Below the pieces are notes generated by a model. The model had not been told where the DNA came from. It worked only from the letters and a program-made list of their open reading frames with translations, and did not search any database. From Blastococcus aggregatus (lineage in GTDB: Bacteria > Actinomycetota > Actinomycetes > Mycobacteriales > Geodermatophilaceae), in NCBI RefSeq assembly GCF_900221005.1, contig NZ_OBQI01000006.1, positions 248,001-312,000 of the forward strand: 64,000 nucleotides of DNA, given 5' to 3'. How positions within the stretch are numbered: the stretch's first letter is position 1; every line of letters starts with the position of its first letter. Shown one piece after another: positions 17,173 to 26,715 of the stretch. A program made the translations under genes and the position numbers.

Positions 17173-18819
17173 TCAGTAGCTGAACCGCCCGACCGTGCTG
17201 CGCAGGTCCGCGGCCATCCGCGACAGCTCGTCCACGGCGACCCGGGTCTGCGTGAGCGCCTGCGTGGTGGAGTCGGCGGCGGCGGAGACGCCGGTGATGT
17301 TCTCCGCGATCTGCCCCGAGCCCGACGCCGCCTCCTGCACCGAGCGCGACATCTCGTTCGTCGTCGCCGTCTGCTCCTCCACCGCACTGGCGATGGTGGT
17401 CTGCCGGTCGGAGATCTGCGCGACGATGGTCGAGATCTCCTCGATCGCGCTCACCGCCGCCGTCGTGTCGCCCTGGATGGCCAGCACCCGGCGGGCGATG
17501 TCCTCGGTCGCCTTCGCCGTCTCCTGCGCCAGCTCCTTGACCTCGTTGGCGACGACGGCGAAGCCCTTACCGGCCTCGCCCGCTCGGGCAGCCTCGATGG
17601 TGGCGTTCAGGGCCAGCAGGTTCGTCTGCTCCGCGATGCTCGTGATCACCTTCACCACGTTGCCGATCTCGGTCGAGGACTCACCCAGCTTCGCCACGGT
17701 GGCCGTCGTCCGCTCCGCGGCCAGCACCGCGCGCCCCGCCACCTCGGAGGCCTCCGCGGCGTTGGACGCGATCTCCCGGATCGAGGCACCCATCTGCTCC
17801 GCACCGGCGGCCACGGTCTCCACACTGCGCGAGACCTCCTCCGCCGCACCCGCGACCACCCCGGACTGCGCGCTGGTCTCCTCCGCCGACGCCGAGATCT
17901 GCGCCGACGACGCCGACAGCTCCTCCGACGAGGCGGCGACCGCGCTCGCGGCGGCCACGATCTCGCCCATCGTCGTGGCCATGGCACCGGCCGCGGTGTT
18001 CAGGGCCGCCGTCATCTGTCCGACCTCGTCGTGCCCGCGCACGGGCATCCGCACCGTCAGGTCGTTGGCGGCCAGGCGCTCCAGCCCGTTCTGCACGCCG
18101 CGCACCCCGCGGACGATGCCGCCCGACACCACGAAGGCCAGCCCGCCGCCGAGCACGAAGGCGACCAGCGAGACGACGACCGACAGGACCACCGTCTCGC
18201 GCTTGGCGTCGACGACCTGGGCCTCGGTCTGCGCGACCCGGGCGTCGACGGAGTCGACCAGCTCCGTCATGGCCTGGTCCAGGACGTAGAAGACGTCCCA
18301 CTTGTCGCCGTTGGACAGCGCGTCGCCCTCGTCGAGCCGGCCCTGGGACCACAGCGTGAAGATCTGCTCGTTGTAGCCGCTCATCGCCGTCCAGTTCTGC
18401 TGGATGACGGCGAGGCTGGCCTCCGCCTCCGCGTCGAGCTGGTCCCGGTCGATGTCGAAGAGCTCCTGGAAGCCCTCGGCCCCGTCGCGGTAGTTGGCCA
18501 CGTTGTCGCCGCCCGGCGCGGCGGCCCTCTCGCCGCCGACCACCCGGGCGTTCCAGGCGGTGATGTTCTGCCAGTTCGCCGCCCAGAGCAGGTCGTACCG
18601 GGCGTCCTCCACGGTCCGCTGGGCGCCGACCGCCGCCGTCGCCTCCTCGTGCAGCTCACCGACGCGCTGCGTCCCGTGGATGCCCGCAACGGTGGCCGCG
18701 AGGGTGCCGAGCATCAGGGCTGCGCTGATCGCGAAGATGCGGGTGGAGATACCCCGGTCCCGGTACCAGTGCCGGGCCGGCCCGCTCTCGCGGAACCGTT
18801 CGGTTCGTGCCTTCGACAT
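17173..18819 (-). CDS. Methyl-accepting chemotaxis protein 3
   Basis: A 548-residue chemoreceptor. A longer basic N-terminus is followed by a membrane helix (IFAISAALMLGTLAATVAGI) and a sensor containing Trp-rich helices (YDLLWAANWQNITAWNARV). The second membrane helix is VVLSVVVSLVAFVLGGGLAFVV. HAMP and signalling helices follow, ending VGRFSY. Its last roughly 770 bases are almost identical to those of receptor 4, whereas the sensors are unrelated. The start is ATG at 18819. Confidence 0.94.
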   Translation of the reverse strand: MSKARTERFRESGPARHWYRDRGISTRIFAISAALMLGTLAATVAGIHGTQRVGELHEEATAAVGAQRTVEDARYDLLWAANWQNITAWNARVVGGERAAAPGGDNVANYRDGAEGFQELFDIDRDQLDAEAEASLAVIQQNWTAMSGYNEQIFTLWSQGRLDEGDALSNGDKWDVFYVLDQAMTELVDSVDARVAQTEAQVVDAKRETVVLSVVVSLVAFVLGGGLAFVVSGGIVRGVRGVQNGLERLAANDLTVRMPVRGHDEVGQMTAALNTAAGAMATTMGEIVAAASAVAASSEELSASSAQISASAEETSAQSGVVAGAAEEVSRSVETVAAGAEQMGASIREIASNAAEASEVAGRAVLAAERTTATVAKLGESSTEIGNVVKVITSIAEQTNLLALNATIEAARAGEAGKGFAVVANEVKELAQETAKATEDIARRVLAIQGDTTAAVSAIEEISTIVAQISDRQTTIASAVEEQTATTNEMSRSVQEAASGSGQIAENITGVSAAADSTTQALTQTRVAVDELSRMAADLRSTVGRFSY

Positions 18820-18968
18820 GTTCGGTGTTCCTCGCTCGGCGCTGCGGCGGCGGATGTGGGAGCCGCTCGTTCGGTAGAACGCGGAATGCGTCCGGACACA
18901 GGATGTGGCACCGGATCGTCCGCATTCCCGTGCGCACCATGCGTGTCGCAGGATTGGACGAGAATGGT

Positions 18969-19019
18969 CGGTCACCGCATTCCGGAAGCCGACGTGTCGA
19001 CTCCGGAATGCGGTGACCG
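18969..19019 (-). terminator. Perfect 18-bp terminator hairpin after receptor 4
   Basis: CGGTCACCGCATTCCGGA and its exact complement flank a 15-base loop, five bases past the stop of receptor 4. It is unrelated in sequence to the hairpins after receptors 2 and 3. Confidence 0.75.
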
Positions 19020-19023
19020 GCAC

Positions 19024-20628
19024 TCAGTAGGTGAAGCGTCCCACCGTGGTGCGCAGGTCCGCGGCCATCCGCGACAGCTCGTCCACGGCGACCCGGGTCT
19101 GCGTGAGCGCCTGCGTGGTGGAGTCGGCGGCGGCGGAGACGCCGGTGATGTTCTCCGCGATCTGCCCCGAGCCCGACGCCGCCTCCTGCACCGAGCGCGA
19201 CATCTCGTTCGTCGTCGCCGTCTGCTCCTCCACCGCACTGGCGATGGTGGTCTGCCGGTCGGAGATCTGCGCGACGATGGTCGAGATCTCCTCGATCGCG
19301 CTCACCGCCGCCGTCGTGTCGCCCTGGATGGCCAGCACCCGGCGGGCGATGTCCTCGGTGGCCTTCGCCGTCTCCTGCGCCAGCTCCTTGACCTCGTTGG
19401 CGACCACCGCGAAGCCCTTGCCCGCCTCGCCCGCTCGGGCAGCCTCGATCGTGGCGTTCAGGGCCAGCAGGTTCGTCTGCTCCGCGATGCTCGTGATCAC
19501 CTTCACCACGTTGCCGATCTCGGTCGAGGACTCACCCAGCTTCGCCACGGTGGCCGTCGTCCGCTCCGCGGCCAGCACCGCACGCCCCGCCACCTCGGAG
19601 GCCTCCGCGGCGTTGGACGCGATCTCCCGGATCGAGGCACCCATCTGCTCCGCACCGGCGGCCACGGTCTCCACACTGCGCGAGACCTCCTCCGCCGCAC
19701 CCGCGACCACCCCGGACTGCGCGCTGGTCTCCTCCGCCGACGCCGAGATCTGCGCCGACGACGCCGACAGCTCCTCCGACGAGGCGGCGACCGCCTGCGC
19801 GGAGCCGGCCACCCCGGAGAGGACGGCGCGCAGCGACGCCTGGGCCGCGTCCAGCGAGGCGGCCATCTGGCCGACCTCGTCGCGCGAGGTCACGCCCGTG
19901 GCGACGGTGAGGTCGCCGTCCGCGAGGGCCGCCAGCGAGCGCTTGACCGCCTGTACGGGCCGGGTGATCGACTTCAGCGTCACCCAGCTCACCAGACCGA
20001 TGACCACCATGCCCCCGAGGGCGATGAGCAGGCTCACCGTCTGGGCGCGCGCGATCGCGTCGTCCAGGCGGGTCTGCGCGGCGGCGCTGTCGGCCGCGAG
20101 GGCGTCCTTGGCCGTCCCCACGGCGCCGTCGGTGAGGTCGTTCGCGGTCTGGATGTCCTCCCAGGCGGCGCGGGTGCCGGTCTGGTCGGCCACGGCGCTG
20201 TTGATGAAGGCGGTGATGGCGTCGGTGTAGGCCTTGTAGCTGTCGGCCAGGCCGGCCACCGCGTCGGCGCTGTCGCCGGTGAGCTCGATCGGAGCGAGCT
20301 GCTCCAGCATGGCCTGGGGGGTGGCGATGTCGTCGGTGAGCTCGCTGAGCTGGTCGGCGGGGTTCTCCCGGACCAGGGCCTTGAAGCCGTCGACCTTCAG
20401 CTCGCTGGCGCGCGTGTCCAGCTGGAGGACCAGCGCCTGCGCCTCGTTGAGGCGGGCGAGCTCACTGCTGGCGTCGCGCACGCTCGCGTTGCCGACGAGC
20501 ATCGAGCCGAGCACGCCGCCGCATGCGAGGGCGACGGCGCTGAGGAGAACGCCGAACTTCATGGCCAGAGGGCGGTCCGCGAACCAGCCGGAGCGCCGGG
20601 GGACGCGAGAGGGGACGGTGACGCTCAT
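19024..20628 (-). CDS. Methyl-accepting chemotaxis protein 4
   Basis: A 534-residue chemoreceptor and the first gene of the receptor row. A membrane helix begins near residue 23 ([20 protein letters not shown]). The sensor is helical ([18 protein letters not shown]) and contains the DITN-like stretch [12 protein letters not shown]. The second membrane helix is [19 protein letters not shown], followed by HAMP and the signalling hairpin. The start is ATG at 20628. The sensor resembles four-helix-bundle receptor domains; the ligand is unknown. Confidence 0.94.
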   Translation of the reverse strand: MSVTVPSRVPRRSGWFADRPLAMKFGVLLSAVALACGGVLGSMLVGNASVRDASSELARLNEAQALVLQLDTRASELKVDGFKALVRENPADQLSELTDDIATPQAMLEQLAPIELTGDSADAVAGLADSYKAYTDAITAFINSAVADQTGTRAAWEDIQTANDLTDGAVGTAKDALAADSAAAQTRLDDAIARAQTVSLLIALGGMVVIGLVSWVTLKSITRPVQAVKRSLAALADGDLTVATGVTSRDEVGQMAASLDAAQASLRAVLSGVAGSAQAVAASSEELSASSAQISASAEETSAQSGVVAGAAEEVSRSVETVAAGAEQMGASIREIASNAAEASEVAGRAVLAAERTTATVAKLGESSTEIGNVVKVITSIAEQTNLLALNATIEAARAGEAGKGFAVVANEVKELAQETAKATEDIARRVLAIQGDTTAAVSAIEEISTIVAQISDRQTTIASAVEEQTATTNEMSRSVQEAASGSGQIAENITGVSAAADSTTQALTQTRVAVDELSRMAADLRTTVGRFTY

Positions 20629-20831
20629 GGAATACCTCGGAGAATGGAGAAGTCGCAGCCGGTCGGCCGAGCGGATGCGATGAGTGTGGTGACTCCAGCC
20701 CCACCGGCCCCGCTCATTCCGGCACAATTCCGAAATCGTGATGCGTAGGCAGGGTCAGCGCATCGGTGCGGGTGATTTGTCGACCGCAGCGAATGGCGGC
20801 GGAATCGACGGAACGGCCTGGAAAAGCCTGG

Positions 20832-21571
20832 TCAGGCGAGCAGTGCCGCGAGGAACTCGAGCATCGCGACCGCGGCGGGGGGGTCGGGCACCCGGTGATC
20901 GGCGACGGTGACCCCGTCGCCGATCTTGACGGTCACGTCGTCCGCGCCGAGCGCGCGGAACGCGTCCTCGTCGGTGACGTCGTCGCCGAGGTAGAGCACG
21001 GCCGCGGCGCCGATCTCCGCCGCCAGACGGCGCACCGCGGAGCCCTTGTCCGCGTCCGTGACCGCGACCTCGAGCACGTCCTTGCCGGGCTTCAACGTCA
21101 GTGACGAATCCACCAGCGCACGCGCGTCCTCCAGCAGCGCGGCTGCGGCAGAACGGTCGGCCACCGGTCGGACGTGCACCGCCACGCTCGCCGGCTTGAT
21201 CTCGAGGTGGGCACCCGGCGTGCCGGCCACCAGCGGCGCCAGCCGGGCGGCCAGGGCATCGCGACGGGCGGCCAGCTCGCCGGTCAGCGGTCCGTCGAAC
21301 TCCGCGCCGTGGCTGCCGATCCACCGCAGCTCCCCGGTGAGCCCGCTGGTGCGCTGGAGGTCGGCCACGCCCCGCCCGCTGACCAGCGCGACGGTGACGC
21401 CCGGAACGGCGGTGAGCCGGGCGAGCACCTCGGCGACACCCGGTTCGGGCACCGCCTCGGACGGCACGTCGACCAGTCGTGCCAGCACGCCGTCGTAGTC
21501 ACTGGCGATCAGCAGCGGCCGTCGCGCGGCGAACGCCTGCAGCGCCGCGGCGAGGTCGCCCGGGAGCGCAC

Positions 21572-21575
<4 letters not shown>
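20832..21575 (-). CDS. otsB: Trehalose-6-phosphate phosphatase
   Basis: This HAD-superfamily enzyme removes phosphate from trehalose-6-phosphate to give trehalose, a stress protectant. Motif I (SDYDGVLA, nucleophile Asp), motif II (ALVSGR), and motif IV ([12 protein letters not shown]) are visible in 247 residues, the normal length for the family. It follows otsA with a four-base overlap, so synthase and phosphatase are made together. Start is ATG. Confidence 0.95.
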
Positions 21576-23062
<1,487 letters not shown>

Positions 23063-23092
23063 ACCAAGGGCAACCCTACCGACCCCCGGCGA

Positions 23093-23452
23093 TCAGAGCA
23101 GGCCGGCGGCTCCGTAGGCGGCGGCCGCCGCACCGATGCCGAGCACCAGCGTCCCGCCCAGGTAGGCCGCAGCGGCGCCGGTACGCCGCTGCTCCCCGAG
23201 CCGGACGACGTCCGCCCCGAGCGTGGAGAAGGTGGTGAGGGTGCCGCAGAAGCCGGTGCCGACCAGCGCGAGGACCCAGGCGGGCACGTCGGCCACCCCC
23301 AGCAGGAATCCCAGGACGGCGCTCCCGGCGACGTTCACCGCCACCGTGCCGACGACCGAGCCGGCGCCCCGGCGGGCGACCGCCAGGCGCTCGGCCAGCA
23401 ACCGCAGTGGCGCGCCGGCCATAGCGCCCACGATCACGAGCAGCGGGGTCAT
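23093..23452 (-). CDS. crcB: Fluoride channel FluC/CrcB, subunit 2
   Basis: A 119-residue membrane protein with four hydrophobic helices and the family motifs GAPLRLL near the N-terminus and GTGFCGTLTTFSTLGAD in the third helix. FluC proteins form dual-topology dimers that export fluoride. Two unequal copies in tandem, as here, usually form a heterodimer of opposite orientation. It overlaps the upstream copy by four bases. Confidence 0.92.
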   Translation of the reverse strand: MTPLLVIVGAMAGAPLRLLAERLAVARRGAGSVVGTVAVNVAGSAVLGFLLGVADVPAWVLALVGTGFCGTLTTFSTLGADVVRLGEQRRTGAAAAYLGGTLVLGIGAAAAAYGAAGLL

Positions 23453-23874
23453 GCGATCGACTCCTCGGCGGTGATCTCGTCGCCCGGCGTCGGCCGCGAT
23501 CGGCCGAGCGCACGGCCGGCCAGGAGCCCCAGCGCCGAGGCGGCGACGCCTGCGACCACGGACACCGCCACGTACCCCGCGGCGACACCGGGGCGCCCCG
23601 CCTCGGTCAGCTGCACGGTCTCGACGGCGAAGGCGGAGAAGGTGGTGAAGCCGCCGAGGACGCCGGTGCCGAGGAAGGGCCGCAGCCAGGCGGAGCCGGG
23701 GGCGCGGGCGAACACCAGAGCGATGAGCAGCCCGAGGACGAGGCAGCCGGTGACGTTGACCAGCAGCGTCGCCCACGGCCAGCCGCCGGCCTCCCGCGGG
23801 AGCGCCTCGGCGATCCCCCAGCGCCCCAGGGCGCCCAGCGCGCCCCCGAGGGCGGCGGCGAGGTAGCCGATCAC
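23449..23874 (-). CDS. crcB: Fluoride channel FluC/CrcB, subunit 1
   Basis: A 141-residue, four-helix protein with GGALGALGRWG, VNVTGCLVLG and the diagnostic GVLGGFTTFSAFAVE motif, whose Phe and Thr residues line the fluoride path in the family. It has a longer acidic C-terminus than its partner. It is divergent from a CoA-transferase gene only 94 bases away. I looked for a fluoride riboswitch in that gap and found none convincing. Confidence 0.93.
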   Translation of the reverse strand: MIGYLAAALGGALGALGRWGIAEALPREAGGWPWATLLVNVTGCLVLGLLIALVFARAPGSAWLRPFLGTGVLGGFTTFSAFAVETVQLTEAGRPGVAAGYVAVSVVAGVAASALGLLAGRALGRSRPTPGDEITAEESIA

Positions 23875-23967
23875 CGAGAGTCCCCCTGTCCGCCGGCCCG
23901 GTCATCGGGCAGCATGCCACCGACGAGGGCGCACGACGGCGTGGCCCCGGGCAGCAGAGGAGAAACC

Positions 23968-25053
23968 GTGGGCCCGCTCTCGGGAGTGCGTGTGGTCGAG
24001 TTCGCCGGACTGGGGCCGGGGCCGTTCTGCGGCATGCTTCTGGCCGACCTGGGCGCCGACGTCGTCCGCATCGACCGGCGCGGGAACGGCAGCGGCCTCG
24101 GGGCCACGTCGCTGCTGGACCGCGGCAAGCGCTCCATCGCCCTGGACCTCAAGGACCCCGCCGACGTCGAGGTGGTGCGCGCGCTGGTGCGGCGCGCCGA
24201 CGTGCTGCTCGAGGGGTTCCGCCCCGGCGTCATGGAGCGGCTGGGCCTGGGGCCCGACGCGCTGCTGGCGGAGAACCCCGCGCTGGTCTACGGCCGGATG
24301 ACCGGCTGGGGCCAGACCGGCCCGCTGTCGCACAGCGCGGGGCACGACATCGGCTACATCGCGCTCACCGGCGCGCTCGGCGCCAGCGGCCGCCCGGACG
24401 AGCGCCCGGCGCCGCCGATCAACCTGCTCGGAGACTTCGGCGGCGGGGGAGTGTTCCTCGCCCTGGGAGCCCTGGCCGCGCTGCTGCACGCCCGGACCAC
24501 CGGGAAGGGGCAGGTCGTCGACGCCGCGATCGTCGACGGCACCGCCGTCCTGACCACGATGATCCACGGGATGCTCTCGACCGGCGCCTGGCAGGACAAG
24601 CGCGGGGAGAACCTGCTGGACACCGGCGCGCCGTTCTACGACGTGTACCGCTGCTCCGACGGCCAGTTCCTCGCCGTCGGAGCGCTGGAGCCGCAGTTCT
24701 ACGCCGCCCTGCTGCAGGGCCTCGGCGTGGCCGGCGACGAGACGTTCCCCGACCGGTACAAGCCCGAGCAGTGGCCGGCCCTGCGGGAGCGGTTCACCGA
24801 GCTGTTCGCCGGCCGCACGCGCGACGAGTGGTGGCAGGTCTTCGCCGGCACCGACGCCTGCGTGGCGCCGGTCTGGTCGCTGCTCGAGGCGACCGAGGAC
24901 GAGCACAACCGCGAGCGCGAGGTCTTCGTCGAGGTCGACGGCACGGTGCAGCCCGCGCCGGCCCCCCGGTTCTCCCTCACGCCGGGTGCGGTCGGCTCGG
25001 TGCCGCGCGCCGGGCAGCACAGCGACGAGATCCGCGCCGAGCTCGGCCTCTAG
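23968..25053 (+). CDS. Family III (CaiB/BaiF) CoA-transferase, alpha-methylacyl-CoA racemase type
   Basis: The 361-residue protein opens with the family signature VGPLSGVRVVEFAG and GPGPFCGMLLADLGADVVRI. It has GHDIGYIALTGAL and the Asp of INLLGDFGGG, characteristic of alpha-methylacyl-CoA racemases, and the late YDVYRCSDGQFLAVGALE segment. These enzymes epimerise 2-methyl-branched acyl-CoA esters before beta-oxidation. GTG at 23968 follows AGAGGAG; the longer frame lacks a ribosome site. The gene stands alone and ends in a shared palindromic repeat. Confidence 0.88.
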   Translation: MGPLSGVRVVEFAGLGPGPFCGMLLADLGADVVRIDRRGNGSGLGATSLLDRGKRSIALDLKDPADVEVVRALVRRADVLLEGFRPGVMERLGLGPDALLAENPALVYGRMTGWGQTGPLSHSAGHDIGYIALTGALGASGRPDERPAPPINLLGDFGGGGVFLALGALAALLHARTTGKGQVVDAAIVDGTAVLTTMIHGMLSTGAWQDKRGENLLDTGAPFYDVYRCSDGQFLAVGALEPQFYAALLQGLGVAGDETFPDRYKPEQWPALRERFTELFAGRTRDEWWQVFAGTDACVAPVWSLLEATEDEHNREREVFVEVDGTVQPAPAPRFSLTPGAVGSVPRAGQHSDEIRAELGL

Positions 25054-25056
25054 ACG

Positions 25057-25146
25057 CCGTCCTCCCTCACCGCCGAGCGTCCTCCCTCACCGCGCACCGT
25101 GAGGGAGGACGCTCGATGATCAGGTCACCTGATCGTGGCGGGGGAG
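25057..25146. repeat. Dispersed palindromic repeat, copy A
   Basis: The unit contains a perfect 16-bp stem (GAGCGTCCTCCCTCAC and its complement, 25075-25114) followed by the palindrome GATCAGGTCACCTGATC. It lies between the stop codons of two convergent genes and extends into the last codons of terC, whose TGA is part of the palindrome. The stem can act as a terminator for both strands. A second copy lies 1.5 kb away. Confidence 0.8.
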
Positions 25147-26150
25147 CGGCGACGCCGGAGCGGCTCCAGCTCGGCCAGCTCCTCGTCGGTCGCGACGCGG
25201 AAGGGCGGGGTGGCCGGCGCCTCCAGGGCGCTGCGCCCCTGCCCCAGCGTCGCCCGGAGGCTGAGCACGATCGAACCGCCGATCAGCACCGTGATGACGG
25301 CGAGGCTCACCGTCGTGGGGATGTAGTAGACGTCGACCTTGAGCAGCATCTTGATGCCGACCCACACCAGCACCAGCGCCAGGCCCACCTTGAGGTACAC
25401 GAAGCGGTGGATGAGGTCGGCCAGCAGGAAGTACATCGCCCGCAGGCCCAGGATGGCGAAGGCGTTGGCGGTGAAGACCAGGAACGGCTCGTCGGTCACC
25501 GCGAAGATCGCCGGGATGGAGTCGACCGCGAAGATGATGTCGGTGACCTCGACCAGCACCAGCACGGCCAGCAGCGGGGTCGCCATGAGGACACCGGCAC
25601 GGCGGATCAGGAACCGCTGGCCGTGGTACGCGTCGGTCATCGGCACGTAGCGGCGGAACAGCTTCAGCGCCCGGGACTTCTCCGGGTCGAGGTGCTCGTC
25701 GCGCTGCCGGATCATCCGGATGCCGGTCCAGAGCAGGAACGCGGCGAACAGGTAGTGGATCCAGCCGAAGCTGGCGATGAGCACCGACCCGCCGGCGATG
25801 AACACGCCGCGGAAGATCAACGCACCGAGCACGCCGAAGAAGAGCACCCGGTGCTGGTACTCCCGGGGGACGGCGAAGAAGGTGAAGATGATCGCCCACA
25901 CGAACACGTTGTCGACGGCGAGCGACTTCTCGATCAGGTAGCCGGCGAAGTACTGCTGGCCGAACTCGGCGCCGTGCGCCCACCACACCCACGCGCCGAA
26001 GGCGACACCGATGGTCACCCACACCACCGACCAGGCGGCCGCCTCGCGGACGGCGATCACATGCGCCTTGCGGTGGGCGAACAGGTCGATCGCGAGCATG
26101 CCGAGGATCAGCCCCAGCACCGCGAACCAGAGCCACAGGGAGACGTCCAC
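25125..26150 (-). CDS. TerC/Alx-family membrane metal exporter
   Basis: A 341-residue integral membrane protein with about nine helices. The TerC family signatures are visible: SLAVDNVFVWAIIF, FFGVLGALIFRG and ATPLLAVLVLVEVTDIIFAVDSIPAIFAV, with acidic residues inside helices that bind metal. Family members such as Alx/MeeF export Mn2+ or load exported enzymes. The upstream yybP-ykoY riboswitch strongly supports manganese. GTG at 26150 follows GGAGGAG. The last codons and stop lie within the dispersed repeat. Confidence 0.93.
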   Translation of the reverse strand: MDVSLWLWFAVLGLILGMLAIDLFAHRKAHVIAVREAAAWSVVWVTIGVAFGAWVWWAHGAEFGQQYFAGYLIEKSLAVDNVFVWAIIFTFFAVPREYQHRVLFFGVLGALIFRGVFIAGGSVLIASFGWIHYLFAAFLLWTGIRMIRQRDEHLDPEKSRALKLFRRYVPMTDAYHGQRFLIRRAGVLMATPLLAVLVLVEVTDIIFAVDSIPAIFAVTDEPFLVFTANAFAILGLRAMYFLLADLIHRFVYLKVGLALVLVWVGIKMLLKVDVYYIPTTVSLAVITVLIGGSIVLSLRATLGQGRSALEAPATPPFRVATDEELAELEPLRRRRSPATIR

Positions 26151-26169
26151 GCGCGTACCACTCCTCCAG

Positions 26170-26283
26170 TAGGGCCGTGCCCACTGAAGGTCTCTCCCGG
26201 CCGCTCGGTGGCGGCCCGCTCCGCCGGACTCCATGGGAAGCCGTAGTGACGACGACGCGCTGAGGGATACTCCCCTTCTGAAG
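26170..26283 (-). promoter_or_regulatory. yybP-ykoY (Mn2+) riboswitch upstream of terC
   Basis: On the minus strand the leader contains the two hallmark loops of this aptamer: AAGGGGAGTATCC (L1) and, about 80 bases later, GAGACCTTCAGTGGGC (L3). Between them lies the GTCGTCGTCACTACGG stretch. In the known class these loops jointly bind Mn2+ and switch on export genes. It ends shortly before the GGAGGAG ribosome site of terC. The call rests on motif recognition; no covariance search was possible. Confidence 0.75.
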
Positions 26284-26337
26284 AAGAGTGAAGCAGACTT
26301 CACCTGTTGGCGCCACCCCGCACCGGAGAGGACCACC

Positions 26338-26619
26338 GTGCCGGAGGACCGCTCCTGGACCTTCCTCACCAACCACGCGCACGTGCTGCTCGCAGTCGCC
26401 CGGTCGCCGGACGCCCGGGTCGCCGAGATCGCCGCAGAGGTCGGGGTCACCACCCGGGCCGCGCTGAGCATCCTGCGCGACCTGGAGGAGGCCGGTCACC
26501 TGACCCGCACCCGCCAGGGCCGGCGGACGCACTACGAGATCCGGCCGCACCAGCACTTCCGGCACCCCAGCACGGCGGCGCACGAGATCGACGGCCTGAT
26601 CGCGCTCCTGGGCCGCTGA
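26338..26619 (+). CDS. Small winged-helix transcriptional regulator
   Basis: The 93-residue protein is a single winged helix-turn-helix: a first helix (TFLTNHAHVLLAVARSPDAR), the HTH (VAEIAAEVGVTTRAALSILRDLEEAG) and a basic wing (TRTRQGRRTHYEI). It resembles the MarR/ArsR-like minimal regulators. No ligand domain or metal-binding Cys cluster is visible. GTG at 26338 follows GGAGAGG. It is divergent from terC, but the terC leader is controlled by RNA, so any role there is unproven. Confidence 0.8.
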   Translation: MPEDRSWTFLTNHAHVLLAVARSPDARVAEIAAEVGVTTRAALSILRDLEEAGHLTRTRQGRRTHYEIRPHQHFRHPSTAAHEIDGLIALLGR

Positions 26620-26622
26620 TCC

Positions 26623-26712
26623 CCGTCCTCCCTCACCGCAGCGCCTCCTCCCTCACCGCGCACCGTGAGGGAGGACGCGCCACGATCAGGTCACCTGATC
26701 ATCGCGGGGGAG
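26623..26712. repeat. Dispersed palindromic repeat, copy B
   Basis: It is nearly the same 90-base unit as copy A: a CCTCCCTCAC-loop-GTGAGGGAGG stem and the same GATCAGGTCACCTGATC palindrome, ending GCGGGGGAG. It again separates two convergent gene ends (HTH regulator and NAGGN synthetase). The outer stem bases differ from copy A but still pair, with one mismatch, suggesting that the structure is kept. Confidence 0.8.
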
Positions 26713-26715
26713 GCG

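Noticed and set aside
17086..20748. A 1220-codon open frame antisense to two receptor genes
   Set aside because: It is Arg/His/Gly/Leu-rich with no domain and mirrors the codon bias of the real minus-strand genes; long antisense frames are normal in such GC-rich DNA.
23875..23967. Possible fluoride riboswitch before the crcB genes
   Set aside because: A GATGAC element is present, but the rest of the aptamer cannot be aligned in the 90-base gap.
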